A model generated the notes under the pieces. It saw only the letters and a list, made by a program, of their open reading frames with translations. It did not search any database and was not told the origin of the DNA. This document shows, in pieces, positions 43,023 through 55,510 of a stretch of DNA of 64,000 nucleotides (the stretch's first letter is position 1; each line of letters begins with the position of its first letter). The stretch spans positions 30,442,001 to 30,506,000 of the forward strand of contig OZ316891.1 of the NCBI GenBank assembly GCA_973895155.1. The letters are read 5' to 3'. This DNA comes from Marsupella aquatica (lineage: Eukaryota; Marchantiophyta). The position numbers were made by a program, and so were the translations under genes.

Positions 43023-44999
43023 TTGATTTGCGGAGCAGATCATACTTATACTTCGGATCAAAAAGAGGACACAAACGATGGAACTGCTCTAGCCCATCAA
43101 TAGTGCTCTAAGGGTAGGAAAATACAGCTCAACAATTCGGGACGTCATCTTCGATCAACGCCGCAAATTAGCAAGTAGTGGAGCCCCTCGAATTAGATTT
43201 TACGAACTGTAGAGTAGGGTCGTGTAGATGCAGAGGTTCTCCCCTCAAACTTGAAGTTTAGATACATCTACAGTAGTTCAATTCATGTCTACATTAGTGT
43301 AGTCACAAAGATTCATCACTCACCTACTAGGACTTTCATTACTAACGGGATACTGGCTAAAGTCCTGGCAGGTCATCATAGCTAGGAAATTTTGATATCT
43401 TCATATCAAGATCGTTGTGTTAGCTTGTAAATATTTTTGCACAACTCGTCGTATGTAGAAATCGAAACATTCCACAGTGGCTCCATACGTTAAAATGAAT
43501 ATTTCCACTGTAACTGGAAATGTCGAATCAAAAGATCATTGATTCAACTCTCGCTGGCTCCATACGGTAAATAAAGGAGATGATCGAACATCCCGAAAAT
43601 TTGTGCGACTCATTTTAGGTTCCAATATGTTTCTTCCGTGCATGGTTGAACTACAGTTGGTTTTGCGGTAGCATTTCTCAAGAAACCGGGAAAGGTCAGT
43701 GATGTGTGAAGCACGGTCCATCACCATCAATTTTCGACGAAGGTATGTCATATGATTGTGTATATCCTGTCAAATCAATACACTTATTGGGTGACACCCC
43801 CATCGGAACTTACTGCACAAACCCAAATCTATCGGAATCTTCACGGAAACGCTCGCTAGCTTAAGTGCATGGGACTGCAGTGCATCAGCCTACTGTAATT
43901 CACTCATTAAAGCATGAAACAGCGAGTTCTCGTCACGTAAGGTGAGGTACTGGCAAAGATAGGGACGGAACTCAAGGGGTGTCCCAAATTATTGGATTAG
44001 GCAGGTATTGTAATGTTTGAAAAATTGCTCACTCAGGTCCTTTACCGATGTTTCGATCATATGACTTGTGAGGATCTTACGATCAAATGACTTGTGAGGA
44101 TCGAACGCTCGAATTGAAGCAGGTATGGTATATGATCGAGAAGCTCCTTAATTAGTTTCCATTATCCAAGAATACGGAGCTAGAAAAGGCCAGCCTTGAA
44201 TGATTTAATTTAACTTGTCTCGTACTGCATGCCCAGAGCAACTTCCTATGGTGAGCAACTTCCTATGGTCTTGGTTAAGTCTGGTCAAGTCGTGTGAAGC
44301 TAGAACAAGTCAGAATGAATGAGAATTCAATAAATGGAGAATAAAGATACTGTTTGAAAAGCGGCTCAGGTACGAACCGATATTTCCATCAAATGACTTG
44401 AGAGGATGAACGCTAGAATTGAAGCACGTATTTGAGAAGCTCCTTAGTTTCCATTATCCAAAAATAGGGAGCTAGAAAGGGCCAGCCATGATTCGACTTG
44501 TCTCGGATGAACAAATGCCCAGAGAAAATTCCCATGCTCGTCGTCAAGCCTTGCAAAGTCAAGCTAGAACAAGAATGAAATAGCAAAAAAATAGTTTGAA
44601 CGGACGGCCGATACATGGCTGCGCCTGAACAGGAAGAAAAAGTCTGTCCGAGAACTAAAGTAGCCTTGCAGAAGACATGAAGTTGTAGACCTGCCGACTA
44701 AGAAGCTGAAGGAATCTACCTTAGACTTCAGGCAATTATTGCAAATAAGTTCCCCTCTGTTGTCTTCATATGCTAGTTGTACGTTGAGGTGCTGACGATA
44801 TGGTCTTGGATTCTGCAGACACAACGACGACTATCACATGAGCAAATCTTGAAACAAAGGGAGAGACGGTGCATGGTCCAAGCAAGCAGTGATTGGGAAA
44901 CCTTGGGAAACCTACGCAGACTGCTTCAATGGGGACAATATGCGCAAGTACTCGCAGCACGGAGTAGCCTACCTCACGCCAGATGCTTTTTGCAAGTGA
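43023..44999. repeat. intergenic with a ~300-bp tandem duplication
   Basis: Two related blocks at about 44050-44330 and 44370-44580 share GAGAAGCTCCTTA, TTTCCATTATCCAA, AGCTAGAAA, GGCCAGCC, CTTGTCTCG, GCCCAGAG and GTCAAGCTAGAACAAG-like segments. No other gene is supported; the minus-strand frame at 43536-43751 has no recognisable domain. Confidence 0.6.
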
Positions 45000-45349
45000 T
45001 ATTGTCTGGCTGGATCAAACATCTAATGCCAGTCTCAGCCTAGCTACGGAAAGTGGTTGATACAGCCGCGTTGGAGTATTAAAATCAAACACGTTCATTG
45101 ACAAAGTAATACGAGAACTAGCTAAAAAGATTAAGCACGAAAGACAATCTCGAGGACAATCAATGCCCCTAATCATACTAATCCGGGCAGGGAACCCTTC
45201 GGGCAGTTTTTGCTGCCACGTTGCCCTTTCAGGACCGGCCCAGGTCCTGCACGCCAGGCAAGCAGGTCCCGCTCGCCTTGGCGCCCTCCACCCTGCAAAT
45301 GCCCTCCGTCCGCCCTTCACCCGTCCATGACCAACTCCATGCCAAAATG

Positions 45350-46620
45350 CCAAATGATGAACCCCAGAGTTAAGAGGAATGTGTTTCCCCTTGAATCTCA
45401 CATTTGTGAGCGTTAGACGATTTGGAGGGTACGCTGTCACCAGCTCTTGAAGAGCTTCTAATCCTTGGAAGGTAGGGTCATTCTTGAAAGGTCTTTGTAG
45501 GGCATTTTTCAGAAAGTAGAACAATGGCTTCTCATTAGAATCCTTAATGATAATATCTTCACCATGCCACACTGGTAGATCAACAATGGAAAAGAATTGA
45601 TGCTTTTGTTGAATCAAGTCTTCAACACTGGTGTCGATTTTGTTTACCTGAAATTTTCCCAATAAAAACCTGAAAATCTTCCAAAACCTTGGATTCTGCT
45701 CCCATTCGTAAGTTGCAGATGTTTTAGGTCGTCTAGAACCTAATCCTTCACTTTTCTCAAAGTCTTCATCTCGCTTTCTCTTTCCAGGTTGCCCTGAAAA
45801 ATAATCCACATTCTTTCGATCTTCTTTTACTTCTTTATGTTTTGGTTTCATTTTTTTTAAATACTTGGTCCTGGTTGAGATGTACAGTTATACTCCCCTC
45901 AACTAGAATGTTAACGCAGTTACGTACACAGGTGACCAAGTATTTAAAAAAAAACTTCAAAGAGAGAATTGAAGTAAATAAGATTTTGATTGTCCTTATG
46001 CAGATTGGACCACGGTAATCTATTTAGAACTCTGCAAAGATAAGTGAAAAAGAAAGGCTTTATCAAAGAACAGATCACATAGCACATAGACCAAAATCTA
46101 TTGACAATTCTGCAAATCTATCTAGATTTTTGCACAGGCATCTGAAAAGGAAAGTTTTCGTAAAAGAACAGATCACAGAGTCACTCCAACCAAAAGATTG
46201 TTCGCCGTCAGCCTTTGCATAAAAAATGTGCATTAAACTCAGTAGAGTAAACTGAAAAGCAAATTTTTGTAAAAAAACAGATCAAAGAGTCACGGCCACC
46301 AAAAAAATTGTCCAGATTTGCATATAAAATCGCATTAAACTCTGTAAAGTGCCAGACTGTGTACAATGTTGGACTTTGCATGAAAGAATGAATGAAAATT
46401 AGAGAAGAGAAAGAAATGAATGAAAGACAAGAAACTGACAAACTTTCTTGGGAACCCATAGTCCACTTAGGGCACAAAAGAAAACTTCTTGGAATAAGCA
46501 ATATAAGTACCTTGTGAAATGGATTCTGAATTGTTTCCTTCACGCTTTCACTTGCTGGCTCTTTTAAAACTAGCTTCTCAATAGCCATAGCTATAGATGT
46601 CGGCCCCACTGTATTCCAAG
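45350..46620 (-). CDS. unknown two-exon gene inside the inverted-repeat segment
   Basis: The minus-strand frame from about 45851 has a Lys-rich head (MKPKHKEVKEDRK, GKRKRDEDFEKSE) and a globular part with FWKIFRFLLGKFQVN, VWHGEDIIIKDSNEK, FFLKNALQRPF-like and GLEALQELVTAYPPNRL segments. It then runs into the inverted repeat. Upstream, 46609-46515 encodes AIEKLVLKEPASESVKETIQ and ends AAG|GTACTT, a good donor, and may be an earlier exon. I recognise no family. The head looks like a nuclear localisation region. The intron would contain a hairpin and a ~110-bp tandem repeat. Confidence 0.45.
45851..45953. repeat. 20-bp perfect inverted repeat
   Basis: TTTTTTTTAAATACTTGGTC at 45851-45870 pairs exactly with 45934-45953 across a 63-base loop. 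Probably a foldback element at the exon edge of the unknown gene. Confidence 0.8.
46050..46350. repeat. ~110-bp tandem repeat, about 3 copies
   Basis: Units share AACAGATCACAGAGTCA-like, CCAAAANATTG and GCATTAAACTC segments, with copies near 46065, 46165 and 46280. Confidence 0.6.
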
Positions 46621-47655
46621 CAATATCCTTGTTGCTTTAATTTGATTCTCTTCCAGATCTATTACGTCGGTAGTCCTTTCCAATCTGCTAAGTCCTTATG
46701 AATCTGCTTAGTCCTCTCTGACTTTGCTGAACCTTAGAGATGCTAAAAATTTCCAATCCCCGTAGCCATAGTGTCTCACATGGCCCCACTCTAGTCCAAA
46801 TCATCTAGATGTTGGTGCCTCTTCCAATCCCCTTAGCCTTTCGACATCGGCTCAATCCAGTCCAATCTACTCAGCCCTTATGAATCTGCTAATTTTCTTG
46901 CTCAGCTATCGGGTGGATATGCTCAACACTGTTCTTTGTCCCCTTCCACACCTAAAAAGACTCAACTAGCTCCCGCTGTCCCCAACAAAACCAGACTGGA
47001 AAACCAAGCACAGCCCTTCACTCCTAATTCTTTTTGACCCCTTCCTATCCAACATGAAAAGGAGCAACCCTAAACTCCTTTCCCCATTACGGGGTGGATG
47101 AGTGGGAGTCCTGAGAATTTTCTCTTCAATAGGTTTAACCTTTGAAGTAACTTAGCTGGGAAGATAAGGTTGGGATTGAATTTTTCTGACCTCCCCTTAA
47201 CATATCTTATAGAATAGAATCCCATTATCATTATCATTTATCAATATGATATTTTTAAGTGACTCTCATTAAACTTGAATTGTGTCTTATTAAGGGCTAC
47301 TCTTTTGTAATTCAAGTGAATTTGAATTCTATTATACCCTTGAGTTTTTCTGATTAATTAAGTAGGTACTCATTTTATTCCCGTATAAATTTCTCCCTAT
47401 CCAAATTCTTTTTTGGCTATTTATGAGGCCCACACTCAATTGAGCCCACGAATGCATCCCCATATCTTAACCACTATCCTATGAAAAAAATCATTGTAGC
47501 ACTTAAATCCTTTGTATATCCATATTTGTCTGCCATTTGAGAGCAATTTTGAAACTATATCAGGCCTATATTACCTCTTAGGATTTGTATATCTATATTT
47601 GCCCGCCATTTGAGCGCAATTTTGAAAGCGTACCAGGCCTATGTTACCTCATAGG
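46621..47655. other. intergenic, no gene seen
   Basis: AT-rich to mixed. A ~110-base near-repeat around GCCATTTGAG and CCAGGCCTAT occurs at 47530 and 47600. No coding support. Confidence 0.4.
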
Positions 47656-47664
47656 ATGTAGAGA

Positions 47665-47780
47665 ATGAATGTATCGAACGACATACTCAATACATTGACA
47701 CTGATTTGCACAGGCGGACCCTTTGTCGGTAGTGACTGAAGTAGAGAATGAATGTATCGAACGACATACTCAATACAGGC
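47665..47780. repeat. direct repeat of GTAGAGAATGAATGTATCG block
   Basis: Two copies (near 47659 and 47742) of a ~40-base unit running GTAGAGAATGAATG to ACTCAATACA, separated by about 40 bases. Confidence 0.7.
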
Positions 47781-48097
47781 AGATTCGGCCGACGGGGTTG
47801 TGTAACGGACTTGATGAGATGGCTTCCCGACGGGGGTGTTGTGGGACCCACTCTGGTTGACGGACGGGTGAAGGGCGGACGGAGGGCTGGCGAAGGGCAT
47901 TTGTAGGGTGGAGGGCGCCAAGGTGAGCGGGACCTGCTTGCCTGGTGTGCAGGACCTGGGCCGGTCCTGAAAGGGCAACGTGGCAGCAAAAACTGCCCGA
48001 AGGGTTCCCTGCCCGGATTAGTACGATTAGGGGCATTGATTGTCCTCGAGATTGTCTTTCGTGCTTAATCTAAAAAGGTGGTGCAGGTACGTGATAA

Positions 48098-48223
48098 TGT
48101 AGGCATCCACGCTAATAATTGTGACCAATGTAGGCCATCAACGCTAATAATTGTGACCAATGTAGGCATCAACGGTAACAACTGTGACCAATGTAGGCAT
48201 CAACGGTAATAACTGTGACCAAT
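48098..48223. repeat. 31-32-bp tandem repeat, 4 copies
   Basis: Units read TGTAGGCATCNACG, TAATAATTGTGACCAA with small changes and lie immediately outside the right inverted repeat. Confidence 0.85.
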
Positions 48224-48920
48224 CTGCTTAGCGCAACTATCAATAACCTTGACTACTGTAGCTCTAATCACCTGTTCTTTGAATAAATATAGACGAAGAC
48301 AATAAAAACAGTCAAAAAAATTATCTATGTTATTTAAATGTCCTGTTTATATTGCCCCATCCGCATTTTTGTTCACCCTCACTTTGTTGACATTAACACG
48401 GGCTAAGAGTTATGGTCCGAGTATATACATGTAGAGATTAACACGGGTAGAGGGCCGAAAGTAAGGGACAAATTAAAACTGGTCCAGAGGAGAATGTATA
48501 TTCTAACATTCTCACTAGCCATCAGTTGAGATCCATCACTACTCCCATCAAGCCAACAGATGAGAGTAGCACACAACCACTGATGCATACAAGTGGAGCA
48601 TAAGTGAGATTGGTTGGCTTCCAACTTGCAGGACAACCCAGGGTGGGTGGTCTCAACTTGCCATTCGGCGGGGCTTTTGTCACACACGTGTGTGCAACAG
48701 ACCATAACTTAAGATTTGTCAGAGATCTCAAAGAGCTAGTATGTGGGTGTGTTACAGAGCGGGCGACAAACTAAGGCTATCAAGGGGGAAGGTCAGTAGT
48801 GGACCTACAACCATAAACAAGCCATCATTCAATGCTCTGGCTTAGACCAGAAATGGGTTCTTCACCATCTCAGATACCACATGACTGTACCACCTTTGCA
48901 CATCCAAAAATTATGACACT
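48224..48920. other. intergenic, no gene seen
   Basis: Short frames only; no domain and no repeat of note. Confidence 0.4.
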
Positions 48921-48921
48921 A

Positions 48922-49520
48922 CTAGCTCAATACTCGTGCGTTGCACAAAAGATGTCGTGTCGGCCAAGATTTGGTGTTGACAAAAAAGATGTCGTGTCGG
49001 CCAAGAGGTCATAGAGAAAAAAGATGTTGTGTCGGCCAAGAGGTCATTGAGAAAAAGATGTCGTGTTGACCAAGACTTTATTGAGAAAAAAAATGTCATG
49101 TCGGCCAAGAAGTCGTTGAGACAAAGGATGTCATGTCAGCTAAGAAGTCATTGAGGAAAAAATGTTGTTTCAGCCAAGAAGTCATTGAGACAAAGGATGT
49201 TGTGTTGGCTAAGAAGTCATTGAGAAAAAATGTCATGTCGGCCAAGACGTCATTGAGAGAAAAGATGTGTTGGCCAAGATGTCGTTGAGGAAAAATACCT
49301 GTGTGTTGCACAAAAGATGTCATGAAGTAAAAAGATATTGTTAATAAAAAAGATGTTAATAAAAAGAGATCATTTTGCCAAAGACGTCATCATATGAAAG
49401 ATGTTGTTAAAGATATCGTGAAGTAAAAGCCCAGTAAAAGATTTTAAAAGAAAAAAGTTGTCGTTTCACCCAAGCTGTCGTTATGTGAAAGATGTTGTGA
49501 AGCAAAAATTCAAGGAGGGA
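48922..49520 (-). mobile_element. Helitron-like 3' end with AAGATGTC minisatellite
   Basis: On the minus strand the terminus reads GTGCAACGCACGAGTATTGAGCTAG followed by T, given here in pieces: a 4-bp-stem hairpin GTGC-AAC-GCAC, about ten bases, then CTAG. This is the Helitron 3' signature (hairpin plus CTRR, inserted before T). Inward lies a degenerate ~35-base minisatellite of GATGTCGTGTCGGCCAAGA and CATTGAGAAAAA units to about 49350, fading by 49520. No Rep/helicase gene is present. Confidence 0.5.
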
Positions 49521-49784
49521 AGGAGTGAGTCGACCAAGAGTCAGGGTTGTCACGGCTTGATCCCGGGCTCAATGCTGTTGTCAGGGCCTGCATCCAAGGG
49601 GCGGCATGGTTTTTTGGTCCTATTCCTTTGTCTTTGTCCTTGTCTTTTTCTTGTTTTGTTTTATTTTTTACCCAAAATGCCCATGCATTTGAATGACGAC
49701 CACTCCATACTAGGCGAGGGGCTGCCCTACATTGTGAGTGTGCCCCTCAACGCCCGTGCCATGCGCTTCACTATGTCTTTGGGC
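49521..49784. other. spacer, no gene seen
   Basis: A short hydrophobic plus-strand frame spans it and continues into the solo LTR, so it is not a credible gene. Confidence 0.4.
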
Positions 49785-50162
49785 TGTTGGGAAAAACTGT
49801 CATCCAAGATCGACACAAGAGTCACATCAACAATGTGCACTCCAACAACTCATGCACATCAACGATGAGACTACATAGCATGTAAAAGGTTCACCCAAAT
49901 GGTCTACGTCCACTGTCGTCGAGGAAATCACTAATGATCAAATCATACATGGTCCCGATAGCCTCCTCCGCCGAGGTCTAAGGCGTATCTCCCCTCTAGG
50001 TCTTTCATCAAAGACCTCATTGTGTAGAATGAGTTCCACACTGGAACTCTCTAAGGAGTATGCTTACTAGAGTGAGCCACTCCACAAACTGTGCTAGTGT
50101 CTAACTAGAGCTCAAATGCTAACCGCAATTAGCCGAGTACAAGGTAGAGGCAATACCTAACA
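49785..50162. mobile_element. solo copia LTR with 5-bp TSD
   Basis: Starts TGTTGGGA and ends CAATACCTAACA, the same terminal motifs as the copia LTR at 2073-2363. Flanked by TGGGC at 49780-49784 and at 50163-50167, a perfect 5-bp target duplication. No internal copia sequence is present, so it arose by LTR-LTR recombination. Confidence 0.85.
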
Positions 50163-50167
50163 TGGGC

Positions 50168-51540
50168 CTTATTATTTTTGTTGTCTGGCATTGAAAATGG
50201 AAGTGCAAATGCCTGTAAAAATCACCTCAAATATTGGGAGAAAAGTTTTTTATTGATTAGCGTATGCAATATTCTATTGACTAAAATACTTTTAGCAATT
50301 AAACTCTTCATACCAGTATTACGCAAAACTAACAAAACTATACTTCATCACAATATTGAATATGTACAAAACTTACTTGCATGTGAATATGTACAAAATT
50401 TCTTTGCATGGATGGAGCTAGGGAGGATCCTCCTTGATTCTTGTGCATCCTCGTGCATTGTTAAAGTATTTCACTTTTTGTGTTGGTGTCTCGTATGATT
50501 ATTTGTTGTTTGTCTTGAACAATGGTGTAACTTTTTGTGAGTCGCACTAAATTCAAGTCACACTTTGGCTTTATTACTTACCTTTGACCAGAGTTTTAAA
50601 TTTCTGTGCCTTCTAAATTTGAATGACGACCAAGCCATTTTTGGCACAACCTTGTATTATAGGAGTTAATGAATGCCTCAGACTGTATAGTCACCATTAT
50701 GAGATGTACCTGGCAGATTTAGATTTGCCCAATGCTTGTTTAGTTAATTACCACCCTTTAAGGTGCAGTTGTTAATTTGTTCATTGTACAAGGTGACTGC
50801 ATGATCTAGCTACAATTTCATAGTATACTCAAGTGCTCTTGTCAAATAAGTAATTCTGCTGTCAGGTTGCACTCTTTGGACATCTCGTACTGGCTTCCCT
50901 TAGTTAGTGTACTGCACCAATCAGATTGGATATATGCATGATATTACTTTTGTAATTGGCACCTTGCTCTTATCAATAATGTTTATTCACTTTATTGTAT
51001 ACATCATGTTGAATTGTTGTGGTAAATGTATGTAAACACTTGTAGAGAGTCAGTCCTTATTGTTAGGAAAATAAATGAAGCCTAGATGAAGCTTCTATGG
51101 ATTTTGCAACCCATATGGACGGCTCTTAGGCACAATCTAAACTCTATCATGTGTGATTCCGTTCTTTCTTTCTCATTCATAGTCTGTTTATGGAATGTAA
51201 TTTGACTTGAAGCCTGGCTCCCTGGCCATTTGATTAAATATGATAATAATAATAAAATTTCCTAACCAGGACATGGACTTAAAATGTGCCACTGTGCACC
51301 TTTGCCATACCAATTGCAAGACCGTCATTCTCCCTCAAGCTTGGCACACTCCTTGGAATCCAGTTGACAGACCACTGGGCAACTCCATGGACACTTCCCG
51401 GTATTATATGGCTAGTGGAAATTTAAAATCAGCTGCACAAGCTTTGGCTTGTACATAACCTATTGAACCGAATTTCCACTTTTCCCTTTTCCTTATTTTT
51501 GTTCAAAATATTTGTAAAATAAGATTCCTTCATGTTGTAA
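50168..51540. other. AT-rich intergenic, no gene seen
   Basis: Contains TTTGAATGACGACCA and AACCTTGTATTATA segments near 50620-50670 that recur at 52650-52700, marking a dispersed repeat. No coding support. Confidence 0.4.
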
Positions 51541-52140
51541 CTAGCTCAATACTCGTGCGTTGCACAAAAGATGTCATGTCGCCCAAGATGTCGTGTCCTC
51601 TAAAATGTCATTAAGACAGAAAGATGTTGTGTCATCCAAGATGTCGTGTCCTCTAAGATGTCATTAAGACAAAGAGATGTTGTGTCGCCCAAGATGTCAT
51701 TAAGAAAAAGTATGTTGTGTCGCCCAAGATGCCATTAAGAAAAAAAGATGTGATGTTGCCCAAGATGTCGTTAAGAAAGAAAATGTCATGTTTCCCTGAA
51801 GATGACATGAAGAAAAAAAATGTTTTGTCGCCCACTCTGTCATTAATAAAGAAAAAAGATATTGTGAGAAATAGAGATGTTGAGCTAAGAAAAAGAAGTA
51901 GAGCAAAATCTATGTCAAGGAGAGAAAAGATGACAATGTAACAAAAATTTGTGAAGATGAGGAAAAGATGTCGAGGGTCAAGGAAAGATGTTATGGTGAG
52001 ATAAAAATGTGAAGGTGAGAAACAAGGTCAGATGTAGAGGTGAAAACAAATGTCAATGAGAAAAGAGATGTTAAGGTGAGACAAAGAAGTCAAGGTGAAG
52101 AAAAGATGTCGAGGAGAGAAAAAATATGGTGAAGTGAAAA
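51541..52140 (-). mobile_element. second Helitron-like 3' end with AAGATGTC minisatellite
   Basis: CTAGCTCAATACTCGTGCG at the left edge is the same terminus as at 48922, in the same orientation, preceded by A on the plus strand. Inward, AAGATGTCNTGTCGCCCAAGA and ATTAAGAAAAA units recur about every 33 bases to 51860, then looser AAAGATGTCNAGG units to 52140. The two copies differ in unit sequence, so they expanded separately. Confidence 0.5.
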
Positions 52141-55100
52141 AAAGACAGATTAATTAATTAAAAACTAAAAACGTCTCAATCTTAATAATTAATTAATTTT
52201 ATCTTGGTTGGGTTTGGGTAGGCTATGGGGTAGCTTGGGCTGAGGTAATTGAGATTAATAGAGATATGGATGGATCGTACAATTTTTAAAAAACAAATTT
52301 TTACTTAAGACCCAAGATTGTTCCCATTTTTTCTTGATTTTATAAATAATATCATATCCATTTTTTAGAGGATATGGTATATAGTGACTTATGATACTCT
52401 TGCATACAACATGGTAGGTACCTTTTTTGTCTTTTGTTTCCACCATTAGATTCTTTTTTGTGTGAAAAGTGCATGCAACAGGGTTAGTTGCATTTTTTGT
52501 TAGTTGCATTTTTTGTTTTGTGTGTCCACCAATTTGATTACTGTTTGTGTGAAAAGATTTCCTGTACTTTTTGGTTCACTCTATATTTAATTTGCTTTCG
52601 GTTTTATCCCTTCTCTTTATTGATTACTTCCTTTTTTGGAACTGTATTTTTGAATGACGACCACGGCATAAAAAGACACGCAACCTTGTATTATAGAAGT
52701 TAATTGATGACCCCAAGGACTTGTTAAGAGTACTAGTAGATTCCCATGTGACAATTTGTGTTCTTTGGCAGTGTTTGTATATTAGTACGCTACGCATCAT
52801 ACGGTATGGACCAATCCTTGAACGTCCTGTATAAAAAGGTAAGATGCCCCAAGTGTTAGATGGAATGGCTAGGTAGATAATAAATGACACATCAATGATA
52901 ATATATGGTGTGCACTCATTATTAAAAGAATACAATGAGGCTTGTCATGGTTTGGAACGAGGTACGGAGGGCCCGATGCAAGGATGCTGTACACCGTATA
53001 TATTGTATTTTGACCTAGCCTATGTCCAGTTACCGAGACCCAATGGCTAGGCTGGCATCCAAACTTCTTGGGAGTGCCAATAGTTTTGGAAAAGTGCCCA
53101 ACATTTTTGGAAGTGTGTTCAAAAATCTATTTTAAATATTATTTTCAACATTTTGAGATTATCCTTATGCTGTACTTTTGGTAACCCTCAATCTTGCAAC
53201 TACCTAAAATTGAGGCCAATAATAAAATCGATCCTATTGTTCTTATCAAAACAAAAACAAAAAAGTCTTCCCTAAGAACTGACAAAAGCGGACACTATGT
53301 TTCACGCATGATATGCTGATTTGGGGCGGTGAGACCCTGGAGTCTTTTTCATAGACTCCACTTTTCCCTCTCCTTATATTTTGTTCAAAATATAATATAA
53401 TGAGATTTTCTCCATGTTGGAATTGATGAACCCAAGGACTTGCTAAGAGTAGTATATTTTGGGATGGGGAACTTTTGGTTGGTATGGCACTTTTGGTTCT
53501 TTGGCAGTGTTGTATGCATAATTGGGCGTGTCAAAACAGGGCAGTAAGACAGTGAGGTATGACCAAGGACATGAAATTGGCAGGGACAAAAACTTTATGG
53601 GATTCCTAAGTAGATACATGATCCGTAAGGATCAGACGATCAAAAAGTCATAGCCATACGACTCAGGCAGTGCTTTGAGACACCTTAACAGTACACCACT
53701 CATCACAAGGACCAATCCTGAATGCCATGTTCCCTAAACTCTACTGATAGCGCCTCCCATGGCATCTGAATCCCTTTGAATTGACATAGGGCCAACACTA
53801 TACCCCATTATGGGTCTATCAACTATGACAAACGTTAGCATCCGTAGCTATAACTTTCTGCTTGTCCTAGTTGATGAATCCAAGGACTAGTCAAAGTCTT
53901 AACCACAACTACCCATATAAGGGGGGAGATGTCCAAGACTTCCTCTTTTTACACATTTCACTCATCTCTTTTTTCTAAGGTGCCCTTCTGCTCCACGGTT
54001 TTAGGAAACGTTTATTGTTTCTAGAAGAATGCAAAAAATTTGGATCCTAAGGACAGTGAGGGATATGATTAATAGACCCCTTAATAGTTTGCTTGATCAG
54101 CCCCTTCAAAACATTTTTGCCACAATCGACCCCCCTCTTTATGGTCTGTACCCTTTTTCCTTCTAAAAGTTCGTATAAAGTGAGTTTCTGCCTTACAACG
54201 ACCAAACTGGGTCACTTGTCACTGTAGCCATTTCAACCACAAACCATGCTCAAATCACACTGATTGAGGGCTGTCAAGCCGCAACCCTTCCCGGACTGCA
54301 AACTGAACTGTAGGCATTGAACGTTTGCACCGCTTGTACATCGACATTAGGGTTATTCTCATGCAAAGACATTGACATGAATGTCTTTAGTTTGTAAATG
54401 TCATTCTGTAATTTTTTGATATCCTCCCAAATGTCCCGTCTCTTTTGTCCATGCTGAAACGGTGACGACTTCTCCGCGGCTTTTCACATGATGCATGGTT
54501 CACATGTACAACTGAAGTGAGGTGTAAGGAATGAGAGGATATCAAAACAACTCACTAAACCTTAAATACCCTTTCATATGGAGAGTTTCTATAATTTAAT
54601 TGGTAATGTAAGATCATGATTCAGTCAAACCTGGTTTGAGGCATTCATTAACTTCTATAATCAAACTATCTCCAGGAGGGGGTCTATTAAGCATATCACT
54701 CTAAGGAAGGTAGCTCTTGGATGGGCAGCTGTGGTTTATTATTAAATCTAACTTAGAGTGTGAGTTGCTAAATGTCTGGTGTTGTTATAGACAGTGCTTA
54801 TTGGGTGCTTGTTGGGCAGCTTCCATCCATGGTTTTCGTCACAAAGTATCCCTGATTTTCTTCTTTTTCCCCTTTCTCACAGACTACTGTAGCGACGGAC
54901 TTTCTTGTACGAATTTGTTCACCACGAAAGTATATACTAACGAAACTCTACACGCGAGGTTCTTTTCCACACTAAAGTCACTCAGACTCTCGTTCCCGTG
55001 TCAATTCATCTGTTTGTGCCTTGGACCATGAATGATCCGCATGGCTTTTATTAGTTAGTTACAGCATCTCCACGAGAAATGCAAAACGACCCTGAAATTG

Positions 55101-55278
55101 TCGACGAAAACTGACAAGAGAGTTTAATTTGAATGTGGAAGACGACATGTAACTATGATTCTGTCTCGCCGATTTCCTCGGCGGATCACCGTTCATTTAC
55201 GTGGAGATGGTCGCTTACTCTTATCAGTTAGCGAAAATCTGCGAGAGATCTCGTTGATTCATACATGGTTTTGTCTAG
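52141..55278. other. intergenic, no gene seen
   Basis: About 3 kb of AT-rich sequence. CCAAGGACTTG and TAAGAGTA segments recur at 52712 and 53432. No frame has a recognisable domain; the plus frame at 54717-55031 is not supported. Confidence 0.4.
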
Positions 55279-55463
55279 GCAGCAAAGAAATGATCACCCT
55301 CGCAATTGAACGTAACGATGCATTGTATATAAATTGGATCCACTGCACCGACGACACAGTTTATGTTGAAGCAGCAAAGAAATGGTCACCCCTTGCAATG
55401 AACGTAACGATGCACATTGTGTATAAATTGGATCCACTGCACCGGCCACACAGTTTATGTTGA
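55279..55463 (+). promoter_or_regulatory. tandemly duplicated promoter region with two TATA boxes
   Basis: A 92-base unit (GCAGCAAAGAAATG ... ACACAGTTTATGTTGAA) occurs twice, at 55279 and 55371. Each copy has a TATA box (TATATAAA at 55326-55333, TATAAA at 55422-55427) followed by TTGGATCCACTGCACCG. The second TATA predicts a start near 55450, about 60 bases before the ATG of the secreted protein. Confidence 0.6.
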
Positions 55464-55510
55464 AAGCCTGGAGATCGAGTAAGTTGCTTCGTTTCAATCC
55501 AAGTCTAACA

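Larger units (their letters stand above)
45130..48072. mobile_element. 2.9-kb segment bounded by ~200-bp inverted repeats
   Basis: 45130-45330 (AGATTAAGCACGAAAGACAATC ... AAATGCCCTCCGTCCGCCC) is the reverse complement of 47870-48072 with few differences. The match ends sharply at the outer AGATTAAGC. This is the layout of a DNA transposon with long TIRs, or of two inverted repeat copies. The enclosed unknown gene could be a passenger or transposon gene. No clear target duplication was found. Confidence 0.5.

Noticed and set aside
44830-45030. A plus-strand stretch with coding-like segments (KPWETYADCFNGDN, SQHGVAYLTPD) in one frame.
   Set aside because: It is closed by stops on both sides within about 55 codons and no family is recognised; possibly an exon relic but not supportable.
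49458-49868. A hydrophobic plus-strand frame resembling a membrane protein.
   Set aside because: Its 3' part lies in the solo LTR and its 5' part in the minisatellite, so it is a chance frame.
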